64,000 nucleotides of DNA from Berberis thunbergii (Eukaryota > Streptophyta > Magnoliopsida > Ranunculales > Berberidaceae), in contig QNQO01000221.1 of NCBI GenBank assembly GCA_003290165.1, forward strand, positions 1-64,000, read 5' to 3'. The notes beneath the pieces are model-generated. The model saw only the letters and a list, made by a program, of their open reading frames with translations, ran no database searches and was not told the origin of the DNA. Position 1 is the stretch's first letter. Each line of letters begins with the position of its first letter. The position numbers and the translations under genes are program-made. Positions 43,369 through 55,127 of this stretch are shown here, piece by piece.

Positions 43369-43682
43369 GCTCTGACACCACTTGACAGATTATTAGATCT
43401 GTTAAGACTAACAATCACAGAATAAACTGAGAAGAACAGGGTACAGTGAGAAGAGAAGAACGAATGTTTTTTGTTGTTTATTAACCCAAACAAAGCACCT
43501 TATATAGGTGTGTACAGACTTGAAAAACTGCAGAAACTAAGCAACTAACAGCTAGAATTAAGGATCAAGAAACTGACTAAATAAATGGGAAACGGCTAAT
43601 TTTCTAAGACTTGGTAAAGGCTGATCAAGTCAATAAACTCCACGCTTGCTATTCTGTTGCCAGTTGAGTTGAAACTCCAACA
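43369..43682 (-). repeat. Copia C 5' LTR and primer site
   Basis: On the minus strand the LTR runs TGTTGGAGTTTCAACTC...AATCTGTCA (43682 to 43383). Two bases later comes TGGTGTCAGAGCC (43380-43368), a variant initiator-Met tRNA primer site. A TATATAAGG promoter motif lies near 43500. No 3' LTR remains. Confidence 0.88.
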
Positions 43683-43822
43683 AGACTTAATTCAACTATC
43701 AGTGAATAGGTGACATGGACAACGTCACAGACTCACAAACAAAACAATTTCGATGAAGTACATCATCCATCCGCCTTTAACTAATTAGAAAAGAACACAC
43801 ACACACACATTCTTTCTTACTA
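43683..43822 (+). other. Array flank with (CA)n tract
   Basis: Host array sequence resuming after Copia C (compare 17188-17300), then an AC dinucleotide run at about 43795-43809 before the L1-type fragment. No gene. Confidence 0.5.
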
Positions 43823-44878
43823 TTGAATGCTGAAACAGTTTGCATTAAAAAATTTATTCTAATAATTATACAGGAAATTGAGTTCATCCGCTCATATTTT
43901 TGGTTGACACTGAAGAAAATTCCTTTATTCCTATGGAATCCAGAGGGTATTCAAAGGATTGCTAATTTTATTGGAGTGCCTATCATGCTTCACAAAGCTA
44001 CTGAAGAAAAGACAAGATTAGCGTATCCGAGGGTGTGTGTGGAGGTGGATGTAAACAACCAATTACCCAAAGACATCCCTGTGGTTATCAATGGAGATAA
44101 GAAAAAAATAGTTGAAGTTGAGTATGCATGGATTCCTGTTAAATGCAGTTCTTGTGCAATTTTTGGCCATACAAAACAACAATGTTCAAAGAGCAAAGAA
44201 ATTAATACTCCAGGCCATATGGTATGGCAAGCTACGGGTAGGACCCAACCACTAAAAAGACAAAACTTCGATGGTTGGACGATCGCCAAGGATAGACATA
44301 CATTCAAGTATAGAGGCTATCACCGGAAAAGCAGGGAATGTGCCAGTATAGAGGCTGCCAATGTGGCAGAGCATAACATAAATGATAACCAGAGTGATGC
44401 CATATTGTCAAGTCCACAACCATTGATTCTTATCAACTCAATGCTTGAACGTAGTGCTAATGTGGAGGCAAGTGAACACACACCGACTCAGGACAAAGAG
44501 AACACCACAACAGATGAGCAGAGTAGTAATGAGGAACATGAGCAAGATCCTTCTAGTGAAGAGGTTGCAAGCGATTTGTTTTCAAAACCTTGCACTAATG
44601 ATTTTAGTCTCTGCCCTCGAAGATCCTCTAGGGCTAAGAAAGCAAACAAAAAATACAAAGGTTGAATCATTTCCTCCTTAACAAAGGAGACAGGGATAAA
44701 CAAATAAGAGGTTTCTTCTTTGGCCGATGCTAGTTGAAGATTTCTATAGGCCTAGTAACCATGTTCACTCTCACTATAATTCTTTTTCTTGTGAGAGTTT
44801 GTTCTTTTTTTTTGCTTTTGTTTAATTTGTATAAAGGTTTTGGGGTCCTTAAAATCCAGCTCGCTTTCCAAAAAAAAA
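43823..44878 (+). mobile_element. L1-type LINE fragment, ORF1 only, with poly-A
   Basis: The C-terminal part of a plant L1 ORF1 protein, followed by about 200 bases of 3' sequence (ATAAAGGTTTTGGGGTCCTT) and an A run at 44870-44878. No ORF2 lies between, so the endonuclease/RT gene is missing. It is either an ORF1-only element or an internally deleted one. The 5' end is truncated. Confidence 0.78.
43880..44665 (+). pseudogene. L1 ORF1-like protein (DUF4283 end and zinc knuckle)
   Basis: Open to TGA 44663-44665. The segment IPLFLWNPEGIQRIANFIGV and RVCVEVDVNNQLPKDIPV matches the C-terminal half of the DUF4283 domain. A CCHC zinc knuckle follows, CSSCAIFGHTKQQC near 44148-44189. The rest is a low-complexity acidic and Ser-rich tail. 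The domain's N-terminal half is missing. It would bind element RNA. Host genes derived from this family exist, but the truncation and poly-A favour a dead transposon fragment. Confidence 0.75.
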
Positions 44879-45319
44879 TTCCAAAACTCTAGTAATTGTT
44901 GTCTAATGAATGAAAAATTGAGGACACAGAAAGATGTTAAAAAACGCAATAGCGAGCATATTTCCCCTTTACTTGCCGAGAAGATGTAACCCAATTTCTT
45001 TTTTAATCCCTTAACCCCTCCCACCTCCAACCCAAAAATAACGAAAACTAATTAATAAATATAAATAAATAGGGTAGTAAAATCGCATAAATATGCTCTT
45101 ATCAGCAGAAAATGACCTAAGTCATCACTACCCCCCAATTTAAACTCAAAGAGGGGCAAAACCCTATAAGATCAGAGTTTTTAACCAAATTATATTGGCA
45201 CATGTGGGAGATAAAAATAACCTTTAGCCCAACTGCAAAAAGAATCCCAAAGATTTGGGTCTTTCCAAAGAAGACAAAAAATTATCCACGAAAGCTACAA
45301 TTATAGAAGGCTTGAGCCT
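44879..45319 (+). other. Mixed flank, no gene seen
   Basis: Starts with array sequence (GGACACAGAAAGATGTT, compare 30631) and changes near 45000 to unrelated sequence that probably belongs to the 5' LTR of the Gypsy relic continuing at 47229. No gene. Confidence 0.4.
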
Positions 45320-45324
45320 GTGCC

Positions 45325-47223
45325 TGATGCAGATTTAACTAACCTAAATAAATAGGTTAATTTAACCTACTTGTAATAACTGCAAGTGCACAGTGTCTAA
45401 CTAGTAGACAATGGCAAGTACAGGTCGATCCCACAAGGACTGTGGTTGCAATTAAATTTCAGAGTTTATTTAAACTAATTTAAATGGGGTTACAGCAATT
45501 AAAATATCTAAATAAAAATCAAATTAAAAACAAAATAAAAAGTTTTAAAGAATATGAGAAGAGAAACCAAGGCATTGAATCCACCACAGGTTCTTTGAGA
45601 TTTGTGTGATCAAAAATACTGTTTTCAAGATTTAACATGACTAACCTAAAGATTAATCTAAGTTCACAATTGATTTAAGCATAGGTATAAATCCCTAGAA
45701 TTGCGTGTCTTCTTACGGCACACACAATCACAGATTCGGATTAATTGATTAAATCAGGCTTTTGAATTTCAACAAAAGGTACTTCTAACTACCGACTAGT
45801 CTAGACAATTAATCAGGATATAATCGGTGAAAGCAATTTATTAAAAATCATAAATCAAATATGTTTAATGTTCAAGCACAAAGAAAATAATAAATTTAAA
45901 TACACAAACTCTAGGAAATCCTGTGGTTTCATCGTAGCCTTGGCGAAGGGTTTAGCTATCCATGGTAGTGGTAGTCATCTCCTCGTGATGTGGTACGCTG
46001 CAACTCATCTCTGCACGGACGCGAATCCCGAGGAAATAGCTGCTAATGGCACTGTAGTGGCTCTTAGAGACCTCGGGGTGCAAATAGTGAAAACTGTTTT
46101 TCAATTTTGAAAAAACGGTTTTCTCCCGCCGAATTCACGCGGCTTCCGCTGGTTCGTCTTCTCCAGCGAGACGGAGGCTCTCGCGGCCTCGTTCTCGCTC
46201 CTCGCGGCCTCCCTCGACCTCCAATTGATTCTAGAACCTGCAAAAGAAGAACAAAGGTGAGGAAACACCAATAAAACAACACAAATAAAGGGAGAGAAAT
46301 CGGGAGGGGACTCCCTGTTTCAGCAACGGTGGTGCGCCGCGGTGAGGTCTTTCTGTGGTGATTAGACGGTGGCGGAGAGACGGTAAGTATGCCTGGAAGA
46401 GGAGAGGACTGAGAGGAGAGGAGGACGGCCTGTGGCTCTGTCGCGAGGCGAAACAGAGTCGCGGTGGTTGCGGCTCTGTTTCGCGGCGGTGGTTGCTGAG
46501 GTGGTGCGTTCTACTCGCGACGGTGGCTGTGTGAGAGAGAGAAGTGGAGGAATAGAGCGGGAACCGGGAAGGAGTTCGAGACGAAGAGAAGAATCAGAGA
46601 CGAAAAGAAGGTTCTGTGGCGAGGCGGAACAGAGTCGCGGTGGTTGCGGCTCTGTTTCGCGGCTGTGGTGGTCGTTGCGATTCTGGTGGCGAGGTTGCTG
46701 GACGGTGGATGGCGGCGGTGAGGATGATGGAACAGAGAGAAGGATGGTAGAAAGTGGCGGTTGATGGTAGAGGACGAGGAGGAAGGGTGATGACGGGATT
46801 ATTGCTACCGGCTCTCCTATCGAGCGAGGGTTGCCGGCAGGGTGGTGTGGTGGCTGGAAAAGAGATGAGGGGAGAGGGGCTGTGGAAAAGGAGAGAATGA
46901 GAGATCCCTGGTTCTCTAAGATTAGGGGAGCTAAATAGGGTTCTATTATCTTGGGCTTGGGTTTTAGGTTAGCATTTTTGGATTTGGGCTTAGGTTAAAT
47001 TAGGTGGATCTAGGTTTACTAGGGTTAGGTTTAGATATGTGACTCTCTGCTTTGTACCACCACTAGAATCGACCAATTGTCTGTCGCCTTAATACCATTT
47101 CATCGTTAACGCTCAAATTCCTGTCAAGACATGAAAACGAAATAATTATTATAAATTATAATAATCGAAACACTAACATACATAAATTGAGGGATATATT
47201 ATGTAATAATTATGTGAATATCA
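45325..47223 (-). mobile_element. Solo LTR of a Gypsy-type element (1.9 kb)
   Basis: On the minus strand it starts TGATATTCAC and ends CTGCATCA, and it is flanked by the perfect five-base duplication GTGCC (45320-45324 and 47224-47228). No internal sequence is next to it, so it is a solo LTR left by recombination between two LTRs. Its G-rich centre (46380-46760) contains reading frames with no conserved domain, which I do not call genes. The part 46214-47223 is related to 59804-60815. Confidence 0.88.
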
Positions 47224-47850
47224 GTGCCCACTACAAACTCAGTAGAACACTATTTTCTCAGCAGGGGAGTAATGTTTGGCGCCAACCACCAAGCTCAGCT
47301 GAGCACATGGGCTTGCAGGAAAGGTGTCTCCAAATAGGAAGTTATAACCACTAACGGAAGGTTATAATCAATCACGAAAACTACAACTACCTGAAGGAAG
47401 TTGCAACCGCTTGTAAGCAGATGACTCACTCATTTGCCACGCGTCTTACTCATTTGCCATGTGTCTCACTCATCAGCCAATAGTTGACTCTTTCAGCCTC
47501 TATAAATAGCCAAACACAAAGCCTTTTGGAGGTAACACTTTTCTGATTTACAATTATCTCCAAATATATAGATATAAACATTTTTCTAAAGACATTGTTC
47601 TTACTTTGACATCGTAGTCCCCGTGGCAAGTGCCACATCGGTGTCAAGAATTGATTTTTATCTTATGCAGATTGCTCAATGTGATCAACACGAGATCTAG
47701 TGGAATTTTGTATCCACAAATTGGTGTTTTCAATGAGAGCTTAAATCAAACTCATTGTATGCTCTCTTCCATTCATAAAAAAAAACTTTTATTCATTCAC
47801 TTTAAATTTCCTTTCACAAACACTTTTATTTTCAAAGTTCTTTTCAATAC

Positions 47851-49720
47851 AATGGTGGGAATTCGAAAACAAACTAGCAAAAATAATGTTACAAGGTCAT
47901 CTGCTCGTACTAGGCCGCTATCGTCACCACAGGTTCAACCGTTACCGGTCGAACAACCATAGGTAGTAGGTCTGCCACCGCCTCCTAACCATCAATTGCA
48001 ACCTTCTGCCTAACAACCAAGCCAAATGAAGATGACACAACAAGAAAATCTTGCAGGTCAGATCGCCAATCTAACTAAAATATTGGAAGAATAGACAGAG
48101 CGAACAGCCAAGGCAAATGACACATTGTCATCTACCAGCATATCATGCGCATGGGAGTGGAAGTAGTCATCCATCAAATGGAGGTAATCCCTTTGGAAGC
48201 ATTCATTCGAGATTAGGGTCACGAGTAAATGTGCACTCTAGGTTTGGGCTTCAAACATGAGTCTTATCAAGGTTGGGCTCCCAAGCAATTGTGCACTCAA
48301 GGCTAGGACCGCAGACTACACCCGATATAAGTGGTTGGCACAAAAGACAAAATACCGATGGATGCGAACAACACAGAGGACCAAATCTAGATGACTACAC
48401 TAATTTGTCACACATACCACATTCAGAGGCTCGTCAAATCAAGAGGAGCCTTCAGGCGAATCCTATTAAGATTCTTCCTCACTCACATGCAGGTAAGTCA
48501 GAATCAAATTCGGAATATGAGGAGTCATCTACAGCATATACACCCAGGCCCTTGGGGGCAAATGATGTGGCACGAATTGTCAAGGAGCAGTGATGAATTT
48601 ACAAGTTATGGAAAATCCAGATGATACTCTGAGCAGAGAGTTAGCCTTGGTGAACACTTTACCTTTTACAGATAACATCGTAGGGGCTCTTCCACCAGCA
48701 AGGTTTACCACACCAACCTTTACCCCTTTCAAATGAGATTTTGATCTTGAAAGACACCTGAAGCATTTTTGAAGCGTCATGATTCTGCACAAAAATGATG
48801 ACCCGCTTATGTGCAAAATATTTTTTATGACTTTACAAGGAGTAGCCCAAGATTGATTTCACACTTTGACCCCCCAGTCGATCAACAACTTTGGAGATCT
48901 CTCCCTTGTCTTCACAAAAGAACATTCATCCTACCGAATCATCAAAAAGCATGCTGACCACCTCTTCAACATGAAGAAGTCAAATGAATCGCTCCGAGAC
49001 TTCATTAAAATATTCAAGGCAGAAAAACGAACATAGTTGGGTGTGATGATCAAAATGCGTCCTCAGCTTTCAGGAAGGGTCTGCCCACAGATCACCCGTT
49101 GTATGGCAAGCTAACCATGAAATCAGACAAAAATCTTTTAGAAATCTTCGCCATGACAAAATGTTATACATTATGGGATGATGAAAAAAAGAGTGCTAAG
49201 GTATCTTATGTGTTCAAGAAGGATAGCCAACCTACACAAAAGAATGCAGATCACAATGAGAGTAAAAAACAGAGGTGACAAGGTAAAACACGCTCTCCAG
49301 TAGAACATACATAGAGTTATCAGATCCAATCAATCAAATTCTCTATGAGATAAATAACCAACTTTGGCTGAAGAGACCGCCACCCATGAAAGGAGATCCG
49401 GCAAAAAGAGATCTGAATAAATATTGTGCATTCCATGGTGCTACTGGTCATTTGACAAAAGAATGTCGAACATGGAAGGACCACCTTGAAGAGTTAGTCA
49501 AAGCAGGGCATTGCACAGAGTATGTGGCCAAAAAAACCATTGAGCAAATTGAGAAAATAGATGCAGCAAAGGAACCCCCAAAGAAAGTCATAAGAATCAA
49601 TGGAACTTTCATTGAATTTGAACTCTTTGGTTTCACAAATAATGAAATAAGCGCGGTTGCTCAAGTGCTAATCTCCTCAGTCGATGGCCCCACAACTAGT
49701 TTCTCAATCGAAAATTAGAT
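47851..49720 (+). pseudogene. Gypsy relic gag with zinc knuckle
   Basis: Starts MVGIRKQTSKNNVTRSSART at 47851 and is stopped at 47960. Later Gag remains include FGDLSLVFTKEHSSYRIIKK and HLFNMKKSNESLRDFIKIF near 48890-49020. The zinc knuckle region KYCAFHGATGHLTKECRTWK lies at 49419-49478, followed by LEELVKAGH. Numerous stops and shifts occur between 48000 and 49380. The open stretch at 49386-49718 is the longest intact piece. Confidence 0.82.
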
Positions 49721-50647
49721 GATCGGCTACACTAAAAGTGACCTGCAGGGCCTTGATCTACCACATGAAGGCGCACTCGTCATCATCATTCAGATCGCCC
49801 ATGCAATAATTGATAGATTTCATGTAGATGAAGGAAGTGTAGCCAATATACTTCAACTTTCGGTTGTCAAACAAATGAATTTAGAATCACTTATCACCAA
49901 AAAGACAAAAGTCTTGACTACCTTCAATGGGGCTACATCAATAACAACCGACACAATGATTCTAGACGTCTATTCACCACCAGTCATCTACTCGTAGACT
50001 TTTATGATAATAGATGAGCCCTCTCCCTACAGGGTCTTTTGGGGAGACCATGGATAACTAAAATTGACGTCATCACATCTTATCTACTCCAAAAAATGAG
50101 ATATCCAATCCCGGGGGGTGGAGTTGGAGAAATAAAGAGTAATCAAGCCTTGCAAGGAGGCGTCCAGCCCGAGTCTTGAAGGAAATGAAACAAAAGGAAT
50201 TTATTCCCGTCACTTCAACCGAAGTGAAAGGGAAAAAGCTTTCTACCTCCCAATAGCAATTACAACACCAGGATCAAGAAGGAAAAGTTCAATTCGAATC
50301 CCCAGTTGATGAGTGATGGAGACCAGAAGAAGATGCATACTTTGTGATTCTTGATCCTGATCTGCTTGAAAGAAAGGCAAAAATTGGCACTCGCCTCAGC
50401 GCATATGAGAAAACAAAACTCACTACTTTCCTTCAAAGCAACAAAGATGGGTTCGCTTGGTCAGCCTCAGACATGCCCGGAATTGATACAACTGTGATCT
50501 GCCATAAAACTACATGTAGACCCGATCTTTAGGCCTATTGTGCAGAAGAAGGAGAATTTTGCTCCAGAAAGAGTAACAATCGTTGAAGCTGAGATAGACA
50601 AGCTCTTAGCAGCCGGTTTCATCGATGATGTATCCTACACCAAATTC
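49719..50647 (+). pseudogene. Gypsy relic protease and start of RT
   Basis: Protease remnant IDRFHVDEGSVANILQLSVV near 49810-49870 (family VDTGSS, altered here). The pre-RT region DPDLLERKAKIGTRLSAYEK and FLQSNKDGFAWSASDMPGID is at 50350-50490. RT then starts FAPERVTIVEAEIDKLLAAG at about 50556-50615 and is cut at 50647 after DDVSYTKF by the next LTR. Confidence 0.82.
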
Positions 50648-52213
50648 TGTAAAGAAAATAATTTGATAATGGTATTATTGTTGTTTTTTAATTCCTTACC
50701 TGAATTACAAGCTTATATAAGTAAACTCCTACCTAATCTTGTGGAAACAGACAACTTAAAATTCTTATATAAAATATTCTAATTGTGTCCTATTTTGACT
50801 ATCCTGACTTTCCTATTTGTGACTTTCCAATTCTATAGATATTATGATTTTCCTGTTCTTGTAGATGTGAATCAATCAATATTGGACTTTGGTTTGGCTA
50901 TTTTGAGTGCAAGCCTACATAATCCAACACTCCCCCGCAAGATGGACATGTAGACGTAGATGAAATATGCAGCTTGGAGGAAACTTTGAAGTCCGATTTG
51001 GTGAAGACCAATTTGGAGGAAACTCTGAAGTTGAATGCTGGATAAAATTTCTGGATGAAATTCTAGATAAAATTCTAGATGATTCTTGTATGAAAAAAAC
51101 ATGAATGTCAAGTAAATGACTAATGGTTCGAGTCGAGTGGTCAGCATGACTATCCAATTCGGATAATTTTGGTATGATGAACATTGATCAATTCGAGTCA
51201 ACGCAAATTTGATATTGCTCAATTTGAGTCAACACAGATTTTGGTGTTGACTCGAAGGTATTGCTCAATTCGAGTCAACACAAATTTTTGGTATTGCTAA
51301 GCATTAGTGCTAGATTGCTAAACACTGGTGCTGGTATTGCCCAATGATTGTCGGTGTGAGCAGCGAAGAGAAAGATATTCAAATATCTTTTTCTTCCCTC
51401 CGTTTCTTCTTCTTCTTCTTCCTTGTTGTTTCTTCTTCGTTTCTTCTCTAAGGTATGATCCGATGTGCGATTGAACATGTGACAAGGAGAGGATGAAAGG
51501 AGAGCAAAACGGTGACGAAAGGACAGTGAGTGACGGACGAACATAGTATGTCCGGTGGTTGTGCGGCAAGATAGAGGTCTAACGAGATTGTTAGTTGTTG
51601 CAGAAGATTTTGTTGGTTGTATTGGTTGCAATCTCTTGTGCGTGGTTTTTTTTTTTTGGAAGCTTGTGATCTCTTCTTGCGCTTGTTGCTCAGCGTCAAG
51701 GTGGAGGATTTGGCTGTGTGAATTTTCTGTTGTTTGAATATTTTGTTGGCTAATTCGTGTTCGAAAAATTTGTTTGTTGTGTGAGTCAGCAGAAGCTGCG
51801 ATGTCAAATCTGTTAGGGAGAAAGGAAGCAAGGCGATGACTTGCAATGGTGCATGAACTCTATTACATAGTGCGATTTCCCTTCCCCGCCTCTTGCATCT
51901 ACGGTCAAAGTATGTAGTCGTCAGAGGCGGGGAAAAACTTGAGTTCTCGGAGTTTTAGGTCACCAAAGAAAGTTGATCTGATACCATGTAAATAAAATAA
52001 TTGTATTATTGTTATTTTTTTATTCCCTACCTGAATACAAGCTTATATAAGCTAACTTTTACCTAACCATGTGTCTATACAAAATATTATAATTTTGACT
52101 TTCCTATTTTGACTATCATGCCTTTCTTATTTGTGACTTTCCAATTCTGTAGATATTATGACTTTTTATTCTTGAGTCCTCGGAGTTTGAGTGCAAGCCT
52201 ACATATTTTAACA
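50648..52213 (-). mobile_element. Minus-strand non-autonomous LTR element, older relative
   Basis: Two diverged LTRs (50648-50929 and 51987-52213), a primer site on the right (minus strand TGGTATCAGATC, 51986-51975) and a polypurine tract on the left (minus strand TTGCGGGGGAG, about 50930-50940). The internal region shares the AAGCTGCA...CATGTCCA segment and the GTCTCGAATTGAGCAAT-type motifs with 36343-37208, so both belong to one family. No coding is convincing. Flanks AATTC and GATGC do not match: the left flank is Gypsy RT and the right flank is array sequence. Confidence 0.85.
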
Positions 52214-53937
52214 GATGCTAGTATTTTAACTAGTAAATAAGAGAAACCAGTAACTAAGAAGAAAATAGTAAATTGCACATTATGAGCATAACTAACTAAG
52301 AGCTAACTAGTAAAAACTCCAGTTACAGTCTCAGTTAATGAGGTCTTCTTTTTAATTATTTCCAAATGAATTGAATTGAATAGAACAAATTCTATGACAT
52401 ACTGAACTTGTAATTTCGGATATCTTAACTTACATTGCAGCAATCAAGTTGTAGACACCATAATATCTCCAGCGGTTCAAGTGAGAAAGCAACAGTAATC
52501 ATAAAAGAAGGCCCAATTTAGTATGCCTCAGAATCTGAAAAAAATAAAAGAGTTTCTGCAAGTAGAGTTTTGTGTGGCACATTTTAGCTTGAATGAAATT
52601 GTGAACTCCGTGAGCTACAGATCCTCAACTTATGTTGCTGCAATTAGTTGGTGTTAGAAATTAGTTCAAGTAAAAGCACCCACTTGTTTTATTTTATTTT
52701 TATTTCTTGAAGGTTAAACAAAGTTTTCATTGGATCTTTGAACAATAAAAATGCCTGTAGCAGTGTTCGTCTCAGAAGCTCAGAAAACAATTGGAATAGG
52801 ACTACTCAATTCCTATTTCAAACATTTTCTGTATTGAGCACTGCATATACATGACCTGCAGTATGTGATGTAAAGCTATAATTAACTTTTTGGAACTAAC
52901 AATCGAGCCATTTGCTGTTTCCATTATGATTCCAGTTGATACATTTCTTAAGAGTTGGAAGTGTCTCTGAATCAAATGTTTGCTCACTTAAAATGACATA
53001 AAACCACTTCAAATTATACGGATAATCTATCCTATACCATCGAAATTTCTTAGCAAGTACATATGCCCCACTCCTGCATAATGCTAAAGGAAAATCTTTA
53101 GAAGGTGTTAATCTTCACGTTGTGATTAACCAAAAAACCCCAGCGCCAAGAACGAGTGAACCAAAACCAGGTTGGTCTTTCAAAGGGAAGTATTCTCGCC
53201 GTTGTACAATGAATTTATAGAAACAATCATCCTTCTCCTTATTTCCTAAGTACATTTTCAACTTATTCTCATTTTCCCCATTTCCAAAAGCAGCAGTCCA
53301 ACCCCGTCGTTTGGAAATCCACTCTCTATTATTTTAGTCACAAAACGACCCTTGACTAAAGAAAAGATTCTCCAATACTTAGTTGTGTACTCTCCCTCCC
53401 TGATCCCCAAGCAACAATATAACTATAATCATAAACCACTTGTAGAAACAGACCCCCTGCAGATTGATCAAAACCGTGATAGAACCTTCACACAATCAAA
53501 AAGGAGCCGCCCACCACTCAAGAAACAAGCCCTGCTGTAGCAGCAGTGGACTGTCGAGGTGTGACGTAGTGGTGACGACGAAAGCGTGACGGCGTCTTGC
53601 AGTGCAGCGCCTCTAGGCAGAGAAACCTAGGCGAGCCGCCACTGTGCTCAAAGGCACAGATTAACTCCAGCAAAATTGGGATCCGAGATTCAATAAGTTA
53701 CCTAACAGTGGCATTCACTAAAGGTTCATTTATCAAAGAAAATGATAGAAATGTTCATAAATAGATCATCCCGTGTTCGAGTTTTAAGTATTTAAAATAT
53801 ATTCATTTGTTCAAAGAAAATTTTGCCTTCTTCAAAGAAACTGCAGTTTCCTATACCTATTTGAAGCTAAGGATGAATGCTCTATGAAAAGCAAATTCAA
53901 TCTAGAACATTGTATTTGGGAAAATTGTGAGAATTAC
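52214..53937 (+). other. Decayed array unit with orphan 5' flank
   Basis: 52240-52660 matches 17850-17960 and 33410-33620. 53100-53450 is the 5' flank normally found upstream of the small gene (GTTGTGATTAACC, TATTCTCGCCGTTG, TTTTCAACTTATTC). From about 53450 it is unrelated, so no small gene follows. The segment 53500-53690 is GC-richer and unexplained. No gene is seen. Confidence 0.5.
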
Positions 53938-54000
53938 CTTCATATGCATAGGTAGTTGAGTATTTGGTACACGTAGAGCCCCTCTGTATAGCCTCTGGAC
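53938..54000 (-). pseudogene. Minus-strand recurring exon, open version (unit 11)
   Basis: Exactly 63 bases between a CATTAG acceptor and a GTAATT donor on the minus strand, open in the frame VQRLYRGALRVPNTQLPMHM. It matches the exon at 31286-31349 and 35780-35840 in the same frame although many bases differ, a strong hint of past coding selection. Confidence 0.5.
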
Positions 54001-54379
54001 CTAATGCATGTAGTCAAAGTATGGATGCAAGAAACAGTAAATAAGACAGTGAATTAGCCATGATTTCTGAACATCGCTAACCATGAATGGTCCAGTTACA
54101 ACTCCAAGAGAATTCAATCAGAACGAAGTTTATGAACTACAACGCAGCAATCCATTGGTAGAACTGACTATTATCTCACCAGCTGCTTAAAAGAGAAAGA
54201 AGTAACTGTCACAAAGAAATACAAGGCCCTGCTTAGTATTCAAAATCTCGAGAAATAAAGAGTTTGACATGAAAAAAATTCGTGTCACAGTTTAGCTTGT
54301 ATGAAATTGTTGAACCTCCTGAGCTACAAAGTGTCATATAAATCAACTTACAGTGCATGATGAGTTTGTAGAAACCAAG

Positions 54380-54610
54380 GATTGTGATTTCGTGAAATTA
54401 TACGAAATTTTCGTTTTTTTGAAATTACTAAAAGAAAAAGGGCGAAATAAGAATTTACATTTTTTGAGGTTTTTTTTCAAAACATTTTGAGTTTTTTTTC
54501 CAAAAAATACAAAAATCAGCTACTCAAATTTACATTTTTTTCGAAAAATTTCAGATTTTTTTTTTTTGTAAATATTCGAAATTATTTCGTAAATTTCGAG
54601 TTTTTTTCTT
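54380..54610 (+). repeat. AT-rich tract with CGAAATT-type inverted motifs
   Basis: Low-complexity stretch rich in T runs and repeated CGAAATT/AATTTCG words (ACGAAATTTTCG, TTCGAAATTATTTCG). It may be a fold-back element remnant. No gene. Confidence 0.4.
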
Positions 54611-55127
54611 CTACTTATCATTTATTCTAATTATTTATTGATTTTTGAAACTACCCCTAATTTCCTAATTAGTACTCTTATATATTGATTTTTAAACTAC
54701 CCATTGATTTTTCTAATTATAGTTATTTTACAAAGAGGATGCATCATGTTTCAAAGCATAGCAGTTGTTTATGTAGCACTCGGCGCACCAATGTTAATTC
54801 TTTCTTTCTAATTCCACCAATGTATTTTTATTATCTATCAATGGAGAGGCAAATACTTACAAATAATCCCATTAAAAACTTTTCAACTAATCTAATGAAT
54901 AAAAAGATAAAAAATGGTCATTGAATACATCATTCCTTATTTGAACTGACATATTTACAAGAAACTCATTTGTCCAAAGAAAATTTTGCCAATTTAAAAA
55001 AAACTGCAACTTTCCAGAGTGGTTCAGTTAAGCATGAAGAGAGATGAACAATTAACATGTCAATAAGAAAGGAAAATTTTAATCTAGTACATACTTAATA
55101 TTTTATGTATGGTGCTGAGAAAATTAC

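Larger units (their letters stand above)
40462..43682 (-). mobile_element. Copia C: minus-strand LTR retrotransposon, 3' part missing
   Basis: A Ty1/Copia element in reverse. One LTR on the right, a primer site, gag, protease, integrase and the first half of RT, then an abrupt end at 40462 inside RT (SVGYVKLGQ). The host sequence can be joined exactly across it by comparison with 17170-17200: GAGAGTTGGTA on the left and AGACTTAATTC on the right, sharing only one base. So there is no target duplication. The second half of RT, RNase H and the 3' LTR are absent. Confidence 0.92.
47229..50647 (+). mobile_element. Ty3/Gypsy relic (gag-pol, heavily mutated)
   Basis: Begins with LTR-like sequence carrying TATAAATAG at 47501-47509 and a likely LTR end near 47705-47730 (AAATTGGTGTTTTCAATGAGAG, a start seen in several plant Gypsy elements). 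Gag, zinc knuckle, protease remnant and the beginning of RT follow with many stops. It ends inside RT where another element starts. Domain wording suggests the Tat-like branch, which is an inference. Confidence 0.85.

Noticed and set aside
46432..46764. GC-rich 110-residue frame
   Set aside because: Lies inside the solo LTR, has no recognisable domain, and is low in complexity.
51275..51846. Overlapping minus-strand frames rich in Ser and Lys
   Set aside because: Internal non-coding part of the minus-strand non-autonomous LTR element; no conserved domain.
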